A stretch of 42,144 nt of DNA. It comes from Nocardioides sp. (lineage in GTDB: Bacteria > Actinomycetota > Actinomycetes > Propionibacteriales > Nocardioidaceae). A program made the position numbers and the translations under genes. The DNA lies in NCBI GenBank assembly GCA_025924815.1, contig JAICHQ010000017.1:1-42144 (forward strand). Reading direction: 5' to 3'. The notes beneath the pieces were generated by a model. That model did not search any database, was not told the DNA's origin, and was given only the letters and a program-made list of their open reading frames with translations. Shown piece after piece: positions 34,402 through 42,144 of this stretch (the first letter of the stretch is position 1; every line of letters begins with the position of its first letter).

Positions 34402-34860
34402 TCAGCGCAACGGGATTTCGGTGCCATGCTCCTCGACGGGGCGCGGTCCGAAATACCGCCGCTGGGCGGGATTGATCTTCACGTCGTTGAAACTGGCCTC
34501 ACGCCGACTGGTCAGCCCATCCTGGTCGAACTCCCAGAGCTCGTTGCCGTAGGTTCGGTACCACTGACCACTCGCATCGTGCGACTCGTACTGGAAGCGC
34601 ACCGCGATCCGGTTCTCGGTGAACGCCCACATGGCTTTGCGCAGGGAGTAGTCCAACTCGCGCTGCCACTTCTGCTTCAGGAACTCGACGATCGCCGGTC
34701 GGCCGGTGAGGAACTCGTCCCGATTCCGCCACACCGAGCTTTCCGAGTACCCCAGCGACACGCGTTCGGGGTCCTTGGAGTTCCAGGCGTCCTCAGCTCC
34801 TTGCACCTTCTTGATCGCGGCCTCGCGGTCGAACGGCGGGACAGGCGGTCGTTTCGACAT
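34402..34860 (-). CDS. NTF2-like/SnoaL-fold protein (DUF1348 type)
   Basis: A 152-residue cone-shaped alpha+beta-barrel protein. Recognisable segments are [40 protein letters not shown] and [20 protein letters not shown], followed by NELWEFD and the C-terminal GPRPVEEHG. These are the hallmarks of the DUF1348 nuclear-transport-factor-2-like group, whose function is unknown; some act as isomerases or dehydratases on small molecules. The ATG at 34860 is chosen because GGAGG lies six bases upstream. An in-frame ATG at 34878 would add six residues. It is a single-gene unit with a palindromic element at 34978. Confidence 0.85.
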   Translation of the reverse strand: MSKRPPVPPFDREAAIKKVQGAEDAWNSKDPERVSLGYSESSVWRNRDEFLTGRPAIVEFLKQKWQRELDYSLRKAMWAFTENRIAVRFQYESHDASGQWYRTYGNELWEFDQDGLTSRREASFNDVKINPAQRRYFGPRPVEEHGTEIPLR

Positions 34861-34977
34861 GGGATACCTCCGGTTCATCAGGAGCGTCGGTCCCCCGAGC
34901 GGGTGACGGACGCCGGATAGGTTGTCACATCAGCGAGCCGGGCCTCGCTGACTCCGTCGCATCCAGCATAGTAGATA

Positions 34978-34993
34978 CACAATTCCAATAGTG
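34978..34993. promoter_or_regulatory. Imperfect palindrome CACAATTCCAATAGTG upstream of the NTF2-like gene
   Basis: The arms CACAATT and AATAGTG match with one mismatch around CC. It lies about 120 bp upstream of the NTF2-like start in the most AT-rich spot of this region, a good place for a repressor-controlled promoter. The binding protein is unknown. Apart from this, 34861-35123 contains no gene. Confidence 0.35.
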
Positions 34994-35123
34994 GACGACT
35001 GTGAACTTCCTCTGAACAACGTGCCGGGAGGCACCGCACGCGAGCTCCGAGTCTCGGCGGGCCAGGGGTCGGAGCTCCTGTGTGTCGATGCCCGCTGAGC
35101 TGTCCGGCGATCGGTGCGAACGC

Positions 35124-35262
35124 CTATGTGAGATCAGTTCGGCCGGGGACTGAGACCAGCAAGCTGGCCGCTGTCACCATGCCCAGCACGCTGACGATGA
35201 AGACGAGCGAAGGGGTGGTGGAGGTCACCGGTACGTCGAGCCGGTCGAGGTGCTTGCCAGGG
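35124..35262 (-). pseudogene. C-terminal tail of a membrane transporter (probably MFS)
   Basis: A reading frame ending at TAG 35124-35126 gives KHLDRLDVP followed by the hydrophobic STTPSLVFIVSVLGMVTA and ASLLVSVPGRTDLT. This resembles the last transmembrane helix and tail of a multidrug MFS carrier. No start or upstream portion exists, because the sequence changes at about 35263 into an oxidoreductase fragment on the other strand. Identification is tentative. Confidence 0.35.
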
Positions 35263-35263
35263 A

Positions 35264-35787
35264 TTGTTCCAGCACGTCCGCGTGCAAGCAGGACAGAGCG
35301 TCCTCGCCCACGGCGCCCTCGGAGCGGTCCGCACGATGGTCACCCAGCTCACCCCGCGAGGGCGGGCGCCCACGTCGACGGCACCAGCCGGCCGAGACGA
35401 GGTGCTCGACTTCGGCGCGCACGAGTTCCTCGACCTCGAGGAGAAGGACGCCGTGGAGAGCGTCGGCGATGTCGACGTGGCCTTCGAAGTCATCGGCGGC
35501 GACGTCCAGAAGAGGTCCGCGGGCATAAGCAAAGCGGGCGGCGTCCTGGTGTCCGTCGTAGGTCCGGTCGAGGCTCGCCCGGCCGGCGGCCTGGCCGTCG
35601 ACTTCGTCGTCGAGGCGGACCGTTTCCAACTGGTCGAGATCGCGCCGCGTGTTCGCACGGAAGACTGCGAACGAACATCGGAACTGTCGCCCCACTCGAC
35701 GAGGCCGTCGCAACCTTGAACTCCACCGAGAGGCACCAGGGGAAGACGATCATCAGCATCCGCTCGTCACGGGCCCGGCCTATCTGA
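35264..35787 (+). pseudogene. NADP-dependent zinc-type/quinone oxidoreductase, truncated and frameshifted
   Basis: This is the C-terminal half of an MDR-family oxidoreductase. The first frame gives VQAGQSVLAHGALGAV, VLDFGAHEFLDLEE, VAFEVIGGDVQKRSAG and ARPAGGLAVDFVVEADR. Around 35650-35670 the homology jumps to another frame: LRTNIGTVAPLDEAVATLNS and GKTIISIRS, ending at 35787. The N-terminal catalytic domain is absent. It is therefore both truncated and frameshifted. Its 3' end overlaps the LysR gene's 3' end. Confidence 0.75.
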
Positions 35788-36697
35788 GTGACCCCGAGGG
35801 CACTCGCGCTCGCTGTACGTGCCCAACGGCATCGATGAACGCCCCCATCGCGGGGCGGCCCAGCGAGGCTGGGTGGTGGGCGATCAGCAGGTGGCGTCGC
35901 AGACCGCCTCGCAGGGGATGTGTTTCCACGCCTTCGGGCACGAACGTGCGGCCGAGCTCGGACATCAAGGTGATGCCGAGTCCGGCTGCCACCATCGCCA
36001 GCGCGGTCGCCTGCTCGTTGACCTGGTGTCGGATGCGCGGTTCGAAGCCCGCCCGCGCACACGCGGTTCGCATGGCTCTGCCGTAGTAGGTCTGGGGTCC
36101 GGAGATGATCCAGTCCAAGTCGGCGAGATCGCTCAGCTGTGGCCTGTCGTTGTCGAGTCGGCCTGCTCGCGTGGCGACCTGGAAGTCCTCGGAGCCGATC
36201 TGGACGACGCTGAGGCTGGCGGGCCACGGTTCGCTCGCCTCCGGGTAGTCGATGAGGAACGCAGCATCGAGTTGTCCCAGACGGACGTCCGCGATGGCGT
36301 CCTCGGGGTCGACCTCCCGGGTCTCGATCACGAGTTCGGGATGGTCCGCCTCGAGGGCGGCGATCACCGCGGGCAGCAGCCCGGCGGCGACGGTGGCGAA
36401 AACGCCGACCTTCAGCCGACCGGCGTAGCTGTCGCGCGCGGACTCCACCGCGGCGAGGGCGGCGCCCTCCGCGTCGAGGATGATCTCCGCATGGCCTGCC
36501 AGCACTCGGCCGACCTCGGTCAGTCGGATGCCGCGACCTACCCTTTCGAGCAACGCAGCGCCGACCTCGTGCTCGAGAGCGGCGATCTGCTGGGAGATGC
36601 CCGAAGGGGAGTAGCTCAGCGAGTGGGCCGCGGCGGTGATGCTGCCGCGGTGGGCCACTTCGCGCAGCATCCGTAGCCGCGTCAGGTTCAATTCCAT
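35780..36697 (-). CDS. LysR-family transcriptional regulator
   Basis: A 305-residue LysR regulator. The winged helix is at residues 1-60: LNLTRLRMLREVAHRGSITA, then SYSPSGISQQIAALEHEVGA and LLERVGRGIRLTEVG. A linker helix is followed by the two-lobed effector domain (about 92-295), with LKVGVFATVAAGLLPAVIAAL and LDAAFLIDYPE. It diverges from the MFS gene across a short AT-rich gap, the classic arrangement for a LysR protein controlling a neighbouring carrier and its own gene. The effector is unknown. Confidence 0.93.
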   Translation of the reverse strand: MELNLTRLRMLREVAHRGSITAAAHSLSYSPSGISQQIAALEHEVGAALLERVGRGIRLTEVGRVLAGHAEIILDAEGAALAAVESARDSYAGRLKVGVFATVAAGLLPAVIAALEADHPELVIETREVDPEDAIADVRLGQLDAAFLIDYPEASEPWPASLSVVQIGSEDFQVATRAGRLDNDRPQLSDLADLDWIISGPQTYYGRAMRTACARAGFEPRIRHQVNEQATALAMVAAGLGITLMSELGRTFVPEGVETHPLRGGLRRHLLIAHHPASLGRPAMGAFIDAVGHVQRARVPSGSLR

Positions 36698-36761
36698 GTA
36701 TTAAAAGTAATGTGTTTCTTCATTTTTCTTCACTGGACCTGATGTATCTGGGGTCGTCAGG
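36698..36761. promoter_or_regulatory. AT-rich divergent promoter region of LysR and MFS genes
   Basis: This 64-bp gap is much more AT-rich than its surroundings and contains the near-tandem TTTCTTCATTTTTCTTCA. A LysR-type binding site would be expected here; I cannot single out one unambiguous T-N11-A palindrome. Confidence 0.4.
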
Positions 36762-38078
36762 ATGAGGTTGTCGGCGTGTGGACAGTCGCGCGTCCCGGCG
36801 GCGACCTGGAAGGCAGAGGTGCTGCGGGTGAGTCGGCGGCAGGTGGTCGAAAGCGCGGCGCGCCGGTTCACCGACCCGGTCGCCGTGTTGGTGCACAGTC
36901 TCCTGGTGCTCAGCAGCATGACCCAGTACGCCGTGCTGCCACTGCTCCCTATTCTCCAGCACGACTTCGGGATCTCCGCGGCCACGCTCTCGTGGCTGCT
37001 CGCGCTGCCGAGCCTGACGATGATCGTGGCATCGGTCCCGGCAGGATGGCTGTGCGACCGGCTCGGGGCACGAGACCTGACATTCGCCGCCGCGGCGGTG
37101 CTGACGCTGTCCTGCGTCCTGCAGGCGCTGCCCGGTCTGGTTCCGTTCGTCCTGGGCCGGTTCGCGTTCGGCTTGGCCACAACGGCCATCTGGACCAGCG
37201 GACCTGCGTGGCTGAGCGATTCCCGGCAAGGTTCCAGTGGCCGGGTGGGTGCCATCGTGACCAGTGCCGCAGCCGGCTCGATCGCCGGACCGCTGGTGGC
37301 CGGCACGCTCGCCGATCGCTTCGGTCTCGGGCTGCCGTTCGCCTTCCTGGCCGGCACGAGTGCCTGCCTTGCACTTCCTCTCGCCTTGACCGGGCGCCGT
37401 CCTGCGCTGTCACGGCGGACCACCATGCGGTGGACGACCGTGACCCGACAGGTCGCCAGGAGCAGTGAGCTGCGGGCAGCCCTGGCTGCCATGGTCGCCG
37501 TGGGCGCGGTCTCCGGCGCCATCCAGCTGCTGGTGCCGCTGCAGCTGTACCGCGCCGGTCAATCAGCTACCGGGATCGGACTTGCATTCTCGGCCAGCGG
37601 CCTGGTCTACGTCGCGGCCAGCGCCTGCACTGCTCGAGCGCGTGCGGCAACCGTGACAGCCACCGCGGCCGTCGCGGGCTGCCTGGTGATGGGTGTGGCC
37701 ACGGCGCCCGCCGCCTTCACCGACAGCAGCGTCGTGCTGGTGACCTGCCTCCTGGCCATCACCCTGCCCCGTGCCCAGCTGAACACGGTCAGCTACCGGC
37801 TGGCCGCGGCCTCCGAGACTGCGCACAGCGGCAACCTCGGACTCGTGGTCGGCCTGTTGAACCTGGTGTGGGCGATCAGCATGTCGTCCGGTCCGATCGC
37901 GGCCGCCTGGCTGAGTTCCGCTCTCGGCCCCGAGCCTGCGTTCCTGTCCACCGCACTATGGGCAGGCGGAGTCGGCATCGTGCTTGCCGGCCTGCTCCGA
38001 CACCGACGCCGGCACCCGCTGGCCGTCCACACGGGCGTTCCCGCGATGACCGGGACGGGTCCTGAATGGCAACCGTGA
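36762..38078 (+). CDS. MFS transporter
   Basis: A major facilitator of up to 438 residues with twelve hydrophobic segments. The loop after TM2 carries motif A as GWLCDRLGARDLTFA. TM4-TM5 contains RFAFGLATTAIWTSGPAWLS and a later SIAGPLVAGTLADRFG (motif C-like), typical of drug:H+ antiporters. The start is uncertain: ATG 36762 has a weak site, while GTG 36828 (MSRRQVV) would place TM1 at the usual distance and has GAGG upstream. It is divergent from the LysR regulator, which probably controls it. Export of an antibiotic-like compound is plausible. Confidence 0.9.
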   Translation: MRLSACGQSRVPAATWKAEVLRVSRRQVVESAARRFTDPVAVLVHSLLVLSSMTQYAVLPLLPILQHDFGISAATLSWLLALPSLTMIVASVPAGWLCDRLGARDLTFAAAAVLTLSCVLQALPGLVPFVLGRFAFGLATTAIWTSGPAWLSDSRQGSSGRVGAIVTSAAAGSIAGPLVAGTLADRFGLGLPFAFLAGTSACLALPLALTGRRPALSRRTTMRWTTVTRQVARSSELRAALAAMVAVGAVSGAIQLLVPLQLYRAGQSATGIGLAFSASGLVYVAASACTARARAATVTATAAVAGCLVMGVATAPAAFTDSSVVLVTCLLAITLPRAQLNTVSYRLAAASETAHSGNLGLVVGLLNLVWAISMSSGPIAAAWLSSALGPEPAFLSTALWAGGVGIVLAGLLRHRRRHPLAVHTGVPAMTGTGPEWQP

Positions 38079-38194
38079 GTCGTCCCCCGCTCCCACGGTC
38101 AGGTCTCCCGACGCACCATGGCCTTCGCCCGGAGGCCTCGACCTCCTGGAGGCGTCACCAGCCCGCTGTCGTCGCTCGCAGCCGGTACGAGGGC

Positions 38195-38382
38195 CTGACA
38201 CGCCGAGCGATTGCTTGGCGGGAAGCAGGATCATGACGGACACGATCGAGCCTGTGGACCTCGACGAGGATGAGAAGCAGCAGATCGCCCAGCGGTTGGT
38301 CGACCAAGGCAGGGAGCAAGGTGTCGATCTGCTCGGTCCAGGTGGAGTGTTGACCGGGTTGACCTGACGGTGCTTCTGAGAA
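38195..38382 (+). pseudogene. Truncated second copy of the IS256 element (transposase N-terminus)
   Basis: About 185 bp match the 5' part of the IS at 104-1483 (from base 139 onward) at nearly 90% identity, in the same orientation. The transposase ATG at 38233 is kept: MTDTIEPVDLDEDEKQQIAQ and onward for 44 residues. A single-base loss in GTTGACCAAGACGG turns the frame into a TGA at 38365. The left inverted repeat and everything after residue 44 are gone. The bases 38079-38194 contain nothing I recognise. Confidence 0.85.
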
Positions 38383-38764
38383 CAGTCGTGGCCTAGCTCG
38401 GCTCGCTCGTGCGGGCCGGCGAAGGTTGCGAACGTCCAGTGGTTGCCGTCGGGGTCGGCCACCGTGAAATCACGGGACGGGTACTCGGTCTGCTCGACGA
38501 GCTCGTCCACGACGGGCGCGTCCAGAGGGCGTGCCCTGGCCATGACCGTGTCCGATCAGCCGTCACGACATGGAGTGAGCTCGTTCCTGGCCGGCACGTG
38601 GTGGTGCGCTCGCCGGTGCTGGACAGCAGGAGCCGCCCGCCCTTCGGCCAGCCCGGCTGGCAGTGATGGATCTGTCCGTCGCCCTCACCGGAGATCAGGA
38701 GATCCTCGGTGAAGCCGAGGTCGATGAGCCGGCTTCGCAGGCCTGGCTGGCGTCCTGCGCTCAC
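38383..38764 (-). pseudogene. VOC (glyoxalase/bleomycin-resistance fold) protein, frameshifted
   Basis: A small VOC-superfamily protein split over two frames. The first, from a GTG at 38764, gives LIDLGFTEDLLISGEGDG, GGRLLLSSTGE and TSSLHVVTADR. Near 38540 the homology moves to a second frame: VDELVEQTEYPSRDFTVADP, then DGNHWTFATFAGPHER. About 25 N-terminal residues of a normal VOC protein are also missing. The second frame reads without a stop into the IS256 remnant, so the gene's natural end has been lost. Confidence 0.7.
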
Positions 38765-39879
38765 GCCGTGCCGGTGACGCCCCTGAGCGAATAGGAGGTG
38801 TCCAGAGGCTCGGGCACCAAGGGAGCGAACGGGAGTGCCATCTCGAAGACGCTGCCTCCTCCTCGTCTATTCCTGACCTTCGCCGTGCCGCCGTGCCCTT
38901 CGCTGACGGCCTTGACGATCGCCAAACCCAGGCCGGCCCCACGTGGACGGCTCTCGATGCCGTGGGTGAACCTGTCGAACACCGACGACGTCATCCCAGG
39001 TGGGATGCCGGGTCCGCGGTCGGCCACGGAGATGACGTAGCGATCAGCGCGCCGCGATGCGTAGACCTCGATCGGTGCGGCCGGGCAGTGGACGATGGCG
39101 TTGCCGATCAGCTCGTCGAGTGCTTCGGCCACGCGGCCGGGGTCCAGCGACATCACGTCGCCCTCCACGGCCCCGAGACCGACGAGCGGATGCGTGGCCA
39201 TCCAGCGGGTGACCGTGGCGGTGACGAGCTCACCGACAGCGGTCTCCATCGGATACAGGAAGTCTGGCTGCTCGCTCTTGGCCAGTCGCAGGAACCTGTC
39301 GGTGATCTGCTTCAGGCGGGTCAGCTCGTTGACGACGACCCGGGCGTCGTCGGTCATCTCCGGGGTCGTGGCAGCCTGCTGCAGGAGCTCGGCATGACCC
39401 AGAGCGATGGTGAGCGGTGTGCGAAGGACGTGCGATGCGTTCTGGACGAGGGTCCGGCTCTGCTCCACGAGGGCGAGGTTGCGAGCCGCGATCTGCTCGG
39501 TCTCCTGCTGTGCGCTCGCATACCGCTGGACGTAGAGGACCATCACGAGGAAGACCGTCGCCATCAACGGGATCTCCGTGAGCTCATCGGGCTCCTGGTA
39601 GCCCCGGAGGACGTCGTCCAGCATCGTCACCCCGGTCAGAACCACGATGACCGAGAGCGAGAGGGCGGTGACCTTCAGGCTCCACACCCGCCAGCCGTAC
39701 ATCAAGGTGAGGCCGATCCAGATGAAGTGGAAGGGCACGGTGGCCCAGGCCCGCAACATGACGATGGCCCACACGTTGACCGCCACGAAGCACCACCAGA
39801 GGATGTCCGCCCGATGCTGGTGCCAGACGAGCGCCGGCCGATGCCGAGCCCTGAACGCGACCTCAGAGATCGACGCCAT
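38761..39879 (-). CDS. Sensor histidine kinase
   Basis: A 372-residue membrane kinase. About four hydrophobic segments fill residues 25-120, with no large sensing loop, so the signal is probably sensed in or near the membrane. The phospho-acceptor is His150 in NASHVLRTPLTIALGHAELL. The ATPase domain has the N box LDELIGNAIVHC, the G1 box DRGPGIPP, the F box VFDRF and the G2 box GAGLGLAIV. The residue after the His is Val, not the usual acidic residue. The gene overlaps the upstream response regulator by 17 bp. Its TGA stop overlaps the GTG of the VOC remnant. Confidence 0.93.
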   Translation of the reverse strand: MASISEVAFRARHRPALVWHQHRADILWWCFVAVNVWAIVMLRAWATVPFHFIWIGLTLMYGWRVWSLKVTALSLSVIVVLTGVTMLDDVLRGYQEPDELTEIPLMATVFLVMVLYVQRYASAQQETEQIAARNLALVEQSRTLVQNASHVLRTPLTIALGHAELLQQAATTPEMTDDARVVVNELTRLKQITDRFLRLAKSEQPDFLYPMETAVGELVTATVTRWMATHPLVGLGAVEGDVMSLDPGRVAEALDELIGNAIVHCPAAPIEVYASRRADRYVISVADRGPGIPPGMTSSVFDRFTHGIESRPRGAGLGLAIVKAVSEGHGGTAKVRNRRGGGSVFEMALPFAPLVPEPLDTSYSLRGVTGTA

Positions 39880-40534
39880 AGCCGACCCCCCTCACCGTGG
39901 AGATCGCGCCGCCGCCGAGCTTCTGCCGGATCCTCCGCACGCACACGTCCACCACATTGGTCTCCGGGTCGAAGTCGTAGCCCCACACCTCGGCGAGCAG
40001 CCGCTGCTTCGAGACGCTGTGGCCGGCGTGCTGGATCAGCTCGCCGAGCAGCGCCGACTCGCGTCGGGTCAGCACCACCGTGCTGGTCCTCGTCGTGACC
40101 TCGTGGCGCACGGGGTCCAGCACGAAGTCGCTCGCTCTCAGGAGGACGCCGTCCCTGACCGGCGACTCCCTCATCCGGGCCCGGACCCGGGCGAGGAGCT
40201 CGTTGAGGGCGAACGGCTTGCCGAGATAGTCGGCCGCACCCTGGTCGAGCGCCCGCACCTTGGTCCTGGTGTCGGTCAGGCACGAGAGCACCAGGACTGC
40301 CTGGTCGGGCCGGTGATGGAGCAGCCGTTTGAGAAGCGTCATCCCGTCGACGCCGGGCATGACGAGATCGAGGATCACCAGCCGATAGGGCTGGGAAACG
40401 GCCATCTCGTAACCCTCCGCGCCGACGTCGGAGGTATCGACGTCGACACCCTCCGCGCGCAGAGCCCGCGACACGAAACGGAGGACGCCAGGTTCGTCGT
40501 CGATCACCAGGACGCGATCGCGGGACATGGCCAC
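39863..40534 (-). CDS. OmpR/PhoB-family response regulator
   Basis: A 223-residue two-domain regulator. The receiver domain has IDDEP (acidic pocket at 12-13), the phospho-acceptor Asp56 in ILDLVMPG, and Lys106 in YLGKPF. The C-terminal winged helix (about 125-223) contains LTRRESALLGELIQHAG, WGYDFDPETNVVDVCVRRI and TVRGVGYGVDL. GTG 40534 and ATG 40528 are both possible; GGGGTGG precedes the ATG. It is co-transcribed with the histidine kinase and divergent from the cupredoxin/oxidase genes, which are likely targets. Confidence 0.94.
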   Translation of the reverse strand: MAMSRDRVLVIDDEPGVLRFVSRALRAEGVDVDTSDVGAEGYEMAVSQPYRLVILDLVMPGVDGMTLLKRLLHHRPDQAVLVLSCLTDTRTKVRALDQGAADYLGKPFALNELLARVRARMRESPVRDGVLLRASDFVLDPVRHEVTTRTSTVVLTRRESALLGELIQHAGHSVSKQRLLAEVWGYDFDPETNVVDVCVRRIRQKLGGGAISTVRGVGYGVDL

Positions 40535-40759
40535 CCCACACTTCCCCCGAGATCAAGCTTCCGCATTTTAGACACACTTCGCCGAAATCGGGCCGAGTCG
40601 ACACCGCGACGTCGTCCTCTCCCGCTCCGCCGGGTCTGCCGACATGACGGCTTTGTCATGTAGGCGTTTTGGGGCGCCTCCTTCGTTGACACGTTCCAAC
40701 CATCGGCCTAGAAAGTGCGCGGGTCTGCTCCGGCAGCAGAATCCCCCTGGGGGTGGACG

Positions 40760-41425
40760 ATGAAAGTACGTGCGTTCGGTCCTGTGCTGACGGTTCTGTG
40801 CGGCGCAGCGTTCGTGGCCCTGATCGGGTTCTTCCTCCACCAGCAACCGGCGCCGGCGCTCGCGGCCGTTCCGAAGGCCGGAGCCGACCCGCACCACGCC
40901 TATATCCACCTGTCGACCTACCCCGACAGCATGGCCGGTGAGCACGGGAAGGACGGGGGGCCTGAACCGGACTGGGTGAGCTACGGGCCGACGACGACCC
41001 TCACCGTCCCCCGGAACTCTCTGGTCACGGTCACCATCAGCCAGTACGACGGCGGCGAGGCGATCACGAATCCCTGGTTCGCGAAGGTGCACGGCACCGT
41101 CGGGGGCACCGAGACGGTCAACGGCAAGTCGGTGACCCAGGTGGACCCCGAGGCGATCGGCCACACCTTCACGATCCATGCCGCTCCCACGGCGCAGGAC
41201 CCGTTGTTCGTCAGTGCTCCGCTGCCCGCGGTCCCGGACGATGCACCGGTGGCGCCGGGGAGTGACTACCCCGCGCCGATCGAGGTCACCTTCACGTTCC
41301 AGACCAAGGGTCCCGGGAAGTACGTCTGGAACTGCGAGTTCCCCTGTGGAGACGGCACCTACGCCAAGTTCGGCGGACCGATGTCCACCCGAGGGTGGAT
41401 GTCCGGAACGTTGACCGTCACATGA
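40760..41425 (+). CDS. Membrane-anchored cupredoxin-like protein, oxidase subunit II-related
   Basis: A 221-residue protein with one N-terminal anchor (LTVLCGAAFVALIGFFLHQQ) and an outer domain of cupredoxin type. Possible copper ligands are His in IGHTFTIHA, two cysteines in WNCEFPCGDG, and Met in FGGPMSTRG. The CxxxC-G spacing recalls the CuA site of oxidase subunit II (CxExCGxxHxxM), but the histidine position is Tyr and the Met is displaced. It could be a mononuclear copper electron carrier, or a divergent subunit that no longer binds CuA. GGGGGTGGA precedes the ATG. The next gene, 50 bp downstream, is a clear subunit II. Confidence 0.75.
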   Translation: MKVRAFGPVLTVLCGAAFVALIGFFLHQQPAPALAAVPKAGADPHHAYIHLSTYPDSMAGEHGKDGGPEPDWVSYGPTTTLTVPRNSLVTVTISQYDGGEAITNPWFAKVHGTVGGTETVNGKSVTQVDPEAIGHTFTIHAAPTAQDPLFVSAPLPAVPDDAPVAPGSDYPAPIEVTFTFQTKGPGKYVWNCEFPCGDGTYAKFGGPMSTRGWMSGTLTVT

Positions 41426-41475
41426 CCGGGCCGACGTCGCACCTGATCGCGACGAGTCTGAGGGAGGGCTGAGGC

Positions 41476-42144
41476 GTGTCGGAGACATCAACCACCCAGA
41501 GACGAGTGCCGTGGTGGCGCAGCCAGGACGCGCGCGTCATCGCTGCGCTCTGGGCCGGGTTCACGATCCTGGGGGTGATCTTCGCCCTCATCGTGCCGCA
41601 TCACCTGATGGGCCCATCCGCCTCCAACACCATGACCGAGGTGGAGCGCACCTTCACGGCGTTCTCTGTGGCGTCGGCGCCGGTGGCCGCCGTGGTCTGG
41701 ACCCTCGGGGTCTACAGCCTGTGGAGGTGGCGCCGCCGCGGGGACTGGACGCCCGACGATCCCGACGGGCCGCCTCTGCGTGGTCACGGGTGGCTGAACG
41801 GCGTGTGGATGTTCGCGTCGTCGGCGCTGTGCCTGTTCCTGCTGATCTGGGGCCTGGCCGCACTGAGCAGCGTGGACTCCCCGGCGACCGCCTCGACGCC
41901 GCTCGAGATCGATGTCACCGGACAGCAGTGGGTGTGGACGTTCACCTACCCGGACGACGGCAACGTCGAGAGCGACCAGCTGTACCTCCCGATCGACCGC
42001 CCCGTGGTCTTCCGGGTGACCAGCTACGACGTCATCCATTCCTTCTGGGTTCCCGCGATGGGCATCAAGGTCGACGCGAACCCGGGCATGACCACCACCA
42101 CGCAGACCACCCCTGACCGACTCGGGATCTATGAGGTCAAGTGC
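41476..42144 (+). CDS. Heme-copper oxidase subunit II, N-terminal part (runs off the edge)
   Basis: The first 223 codons are inside the window. GTG 41476 follows GGAGGG. Two transmembrane helices (about 22-42 and 62-80), with a third hydrophobic stretch at about 108-128, are followed by the cupredoxin domain. Its subunit II signatures are visible: VTGQQWVWTFTYPDDG, LYLPIDRPVVFRVTSYDVIH, and SFWVPAMGIKVDANPG. The sequence stops at GIYEVKC, which by family alignment is the first Cys of the CuA site, so that site cannot be checked. It should be followed by subunit I. It belongs to an alternative terminal oxidase under possible control of the adjacent two-component system. Confidence 0.9.
   Translation, partial: MSETSTTQRRVPWWRSQDARVIAALWAGFTILGVIFALIVPHHLMGPSASNTMTEVERTFTAFSVASAPVAAVVWTLGVYSLWRWRRRGDWTPDDPDGPPLRGHGWLNGVWMFASSALCLFLLIWGLAALSSVDSPATASTPLEIDVTGQQWVWTFTYPDDGNVESDQLYLPIDRPVVFRVTSYDVIHSFWVPAMGIKVDANPGMTTTTQTTPDRLGIYEVKC

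Overview
The window is about 70% G+C, with actinobacterial ribosome-binding sites, frequent GTG starts and stop/start (ATGA) overlaps. The gene content fits a soil actinomycete of the Nocardioides/Propionibacteriales type: a SARP-type regulator, a Tat-like lipoprotein transporter, an IS256 element and a heme-copper oxidase locus. The genus is an inference from style and content only. There are no tRNA, rRNA or CRISPR features that I can support.

Layout. (1) 1-3.4 kb is a mobile-element border: a complete IS256-family insertion sequence, a tyrosine recombinase broken by several frameshifts, and a cluster of strong hairpins. (2) 3.4-25.65 kb is a coherent uptake and catabolism island for an amide or peptide substrate. 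A CoA ligase and an FCD-type GntR regulator diverge from a shared promoter. The regulator is followed by an operon of an M14-like acylase, a creatininase-family hydrolase, an SDR, an M20 peptidase and an M19 dipeptidase. A second divergent promoter near 15.1 kb drives, leftward, a ketopantoate reductase-amidase fusion, a zinc alcohol dehydrogenase and an MFS carrier. Rightward it drives a Dpp/Opp-type ABC transporter, a glycosylasparaginase-like hydrolase, methylaspartate ammonia-lyase, a DppA-type D-aminopeptidase and a DUF885 protein. Both divergent promoters carry related TGYATRCA-type and CAGTCGACT motifs that the GntR protein may bind. (3) 25.65-28.2 kb holds a PLP-dependent dehydratase and a graveyard of remnants (an IS256 transposase tail, a broken SDR, an unidentified fragment). 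(4) 28.2-34.2 kb is a small self-contained module: a 1392-residue SARP/STAND/WD40 regulator with one membrane segment, a divergent 72-residue secreted peptide with two copies of an HNARVAE-type motif, and a secreted vanadium-haloperoxidase-family protein. Both divergent promoters carry direct repeats with identical 11 and 22 bp phasing, as expected for a SARP operator. (5) 34.4-38.8 kb has an NTF2-like protein, a LysR regulator divergent from an MFS exporter, and several broken genes, including a truncated second copy of the IS256 element. (6) 38.8-42.1 kb has a two-component system, a membrane-anchored cupredoxin-like protein and the start of a heme-copper oxidase subunit II that runs off the right edge.

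How the genes may work together. In the catabolic island, an oligopeptide-type transporter would import an N-acylated or amidated compound. Amidases and peptidases of at least seven families would release amino acids, and methylaspartate ammonia-lyase would deaminate a 3-substituted aspartate to mesaconate or a related acid. No glutamate mutase is visible, so the methylaspartate probably comes from the imported compound rather than from glutamate. This pathway is my inference. The SARP module is the other candidate for an undescribed system: a membrane-tethered activator with a predicted extracytoplasmic WD40 propeller that would control a tiny secreted peptide and a secreted peroxidase-like enzyme through matching operators.
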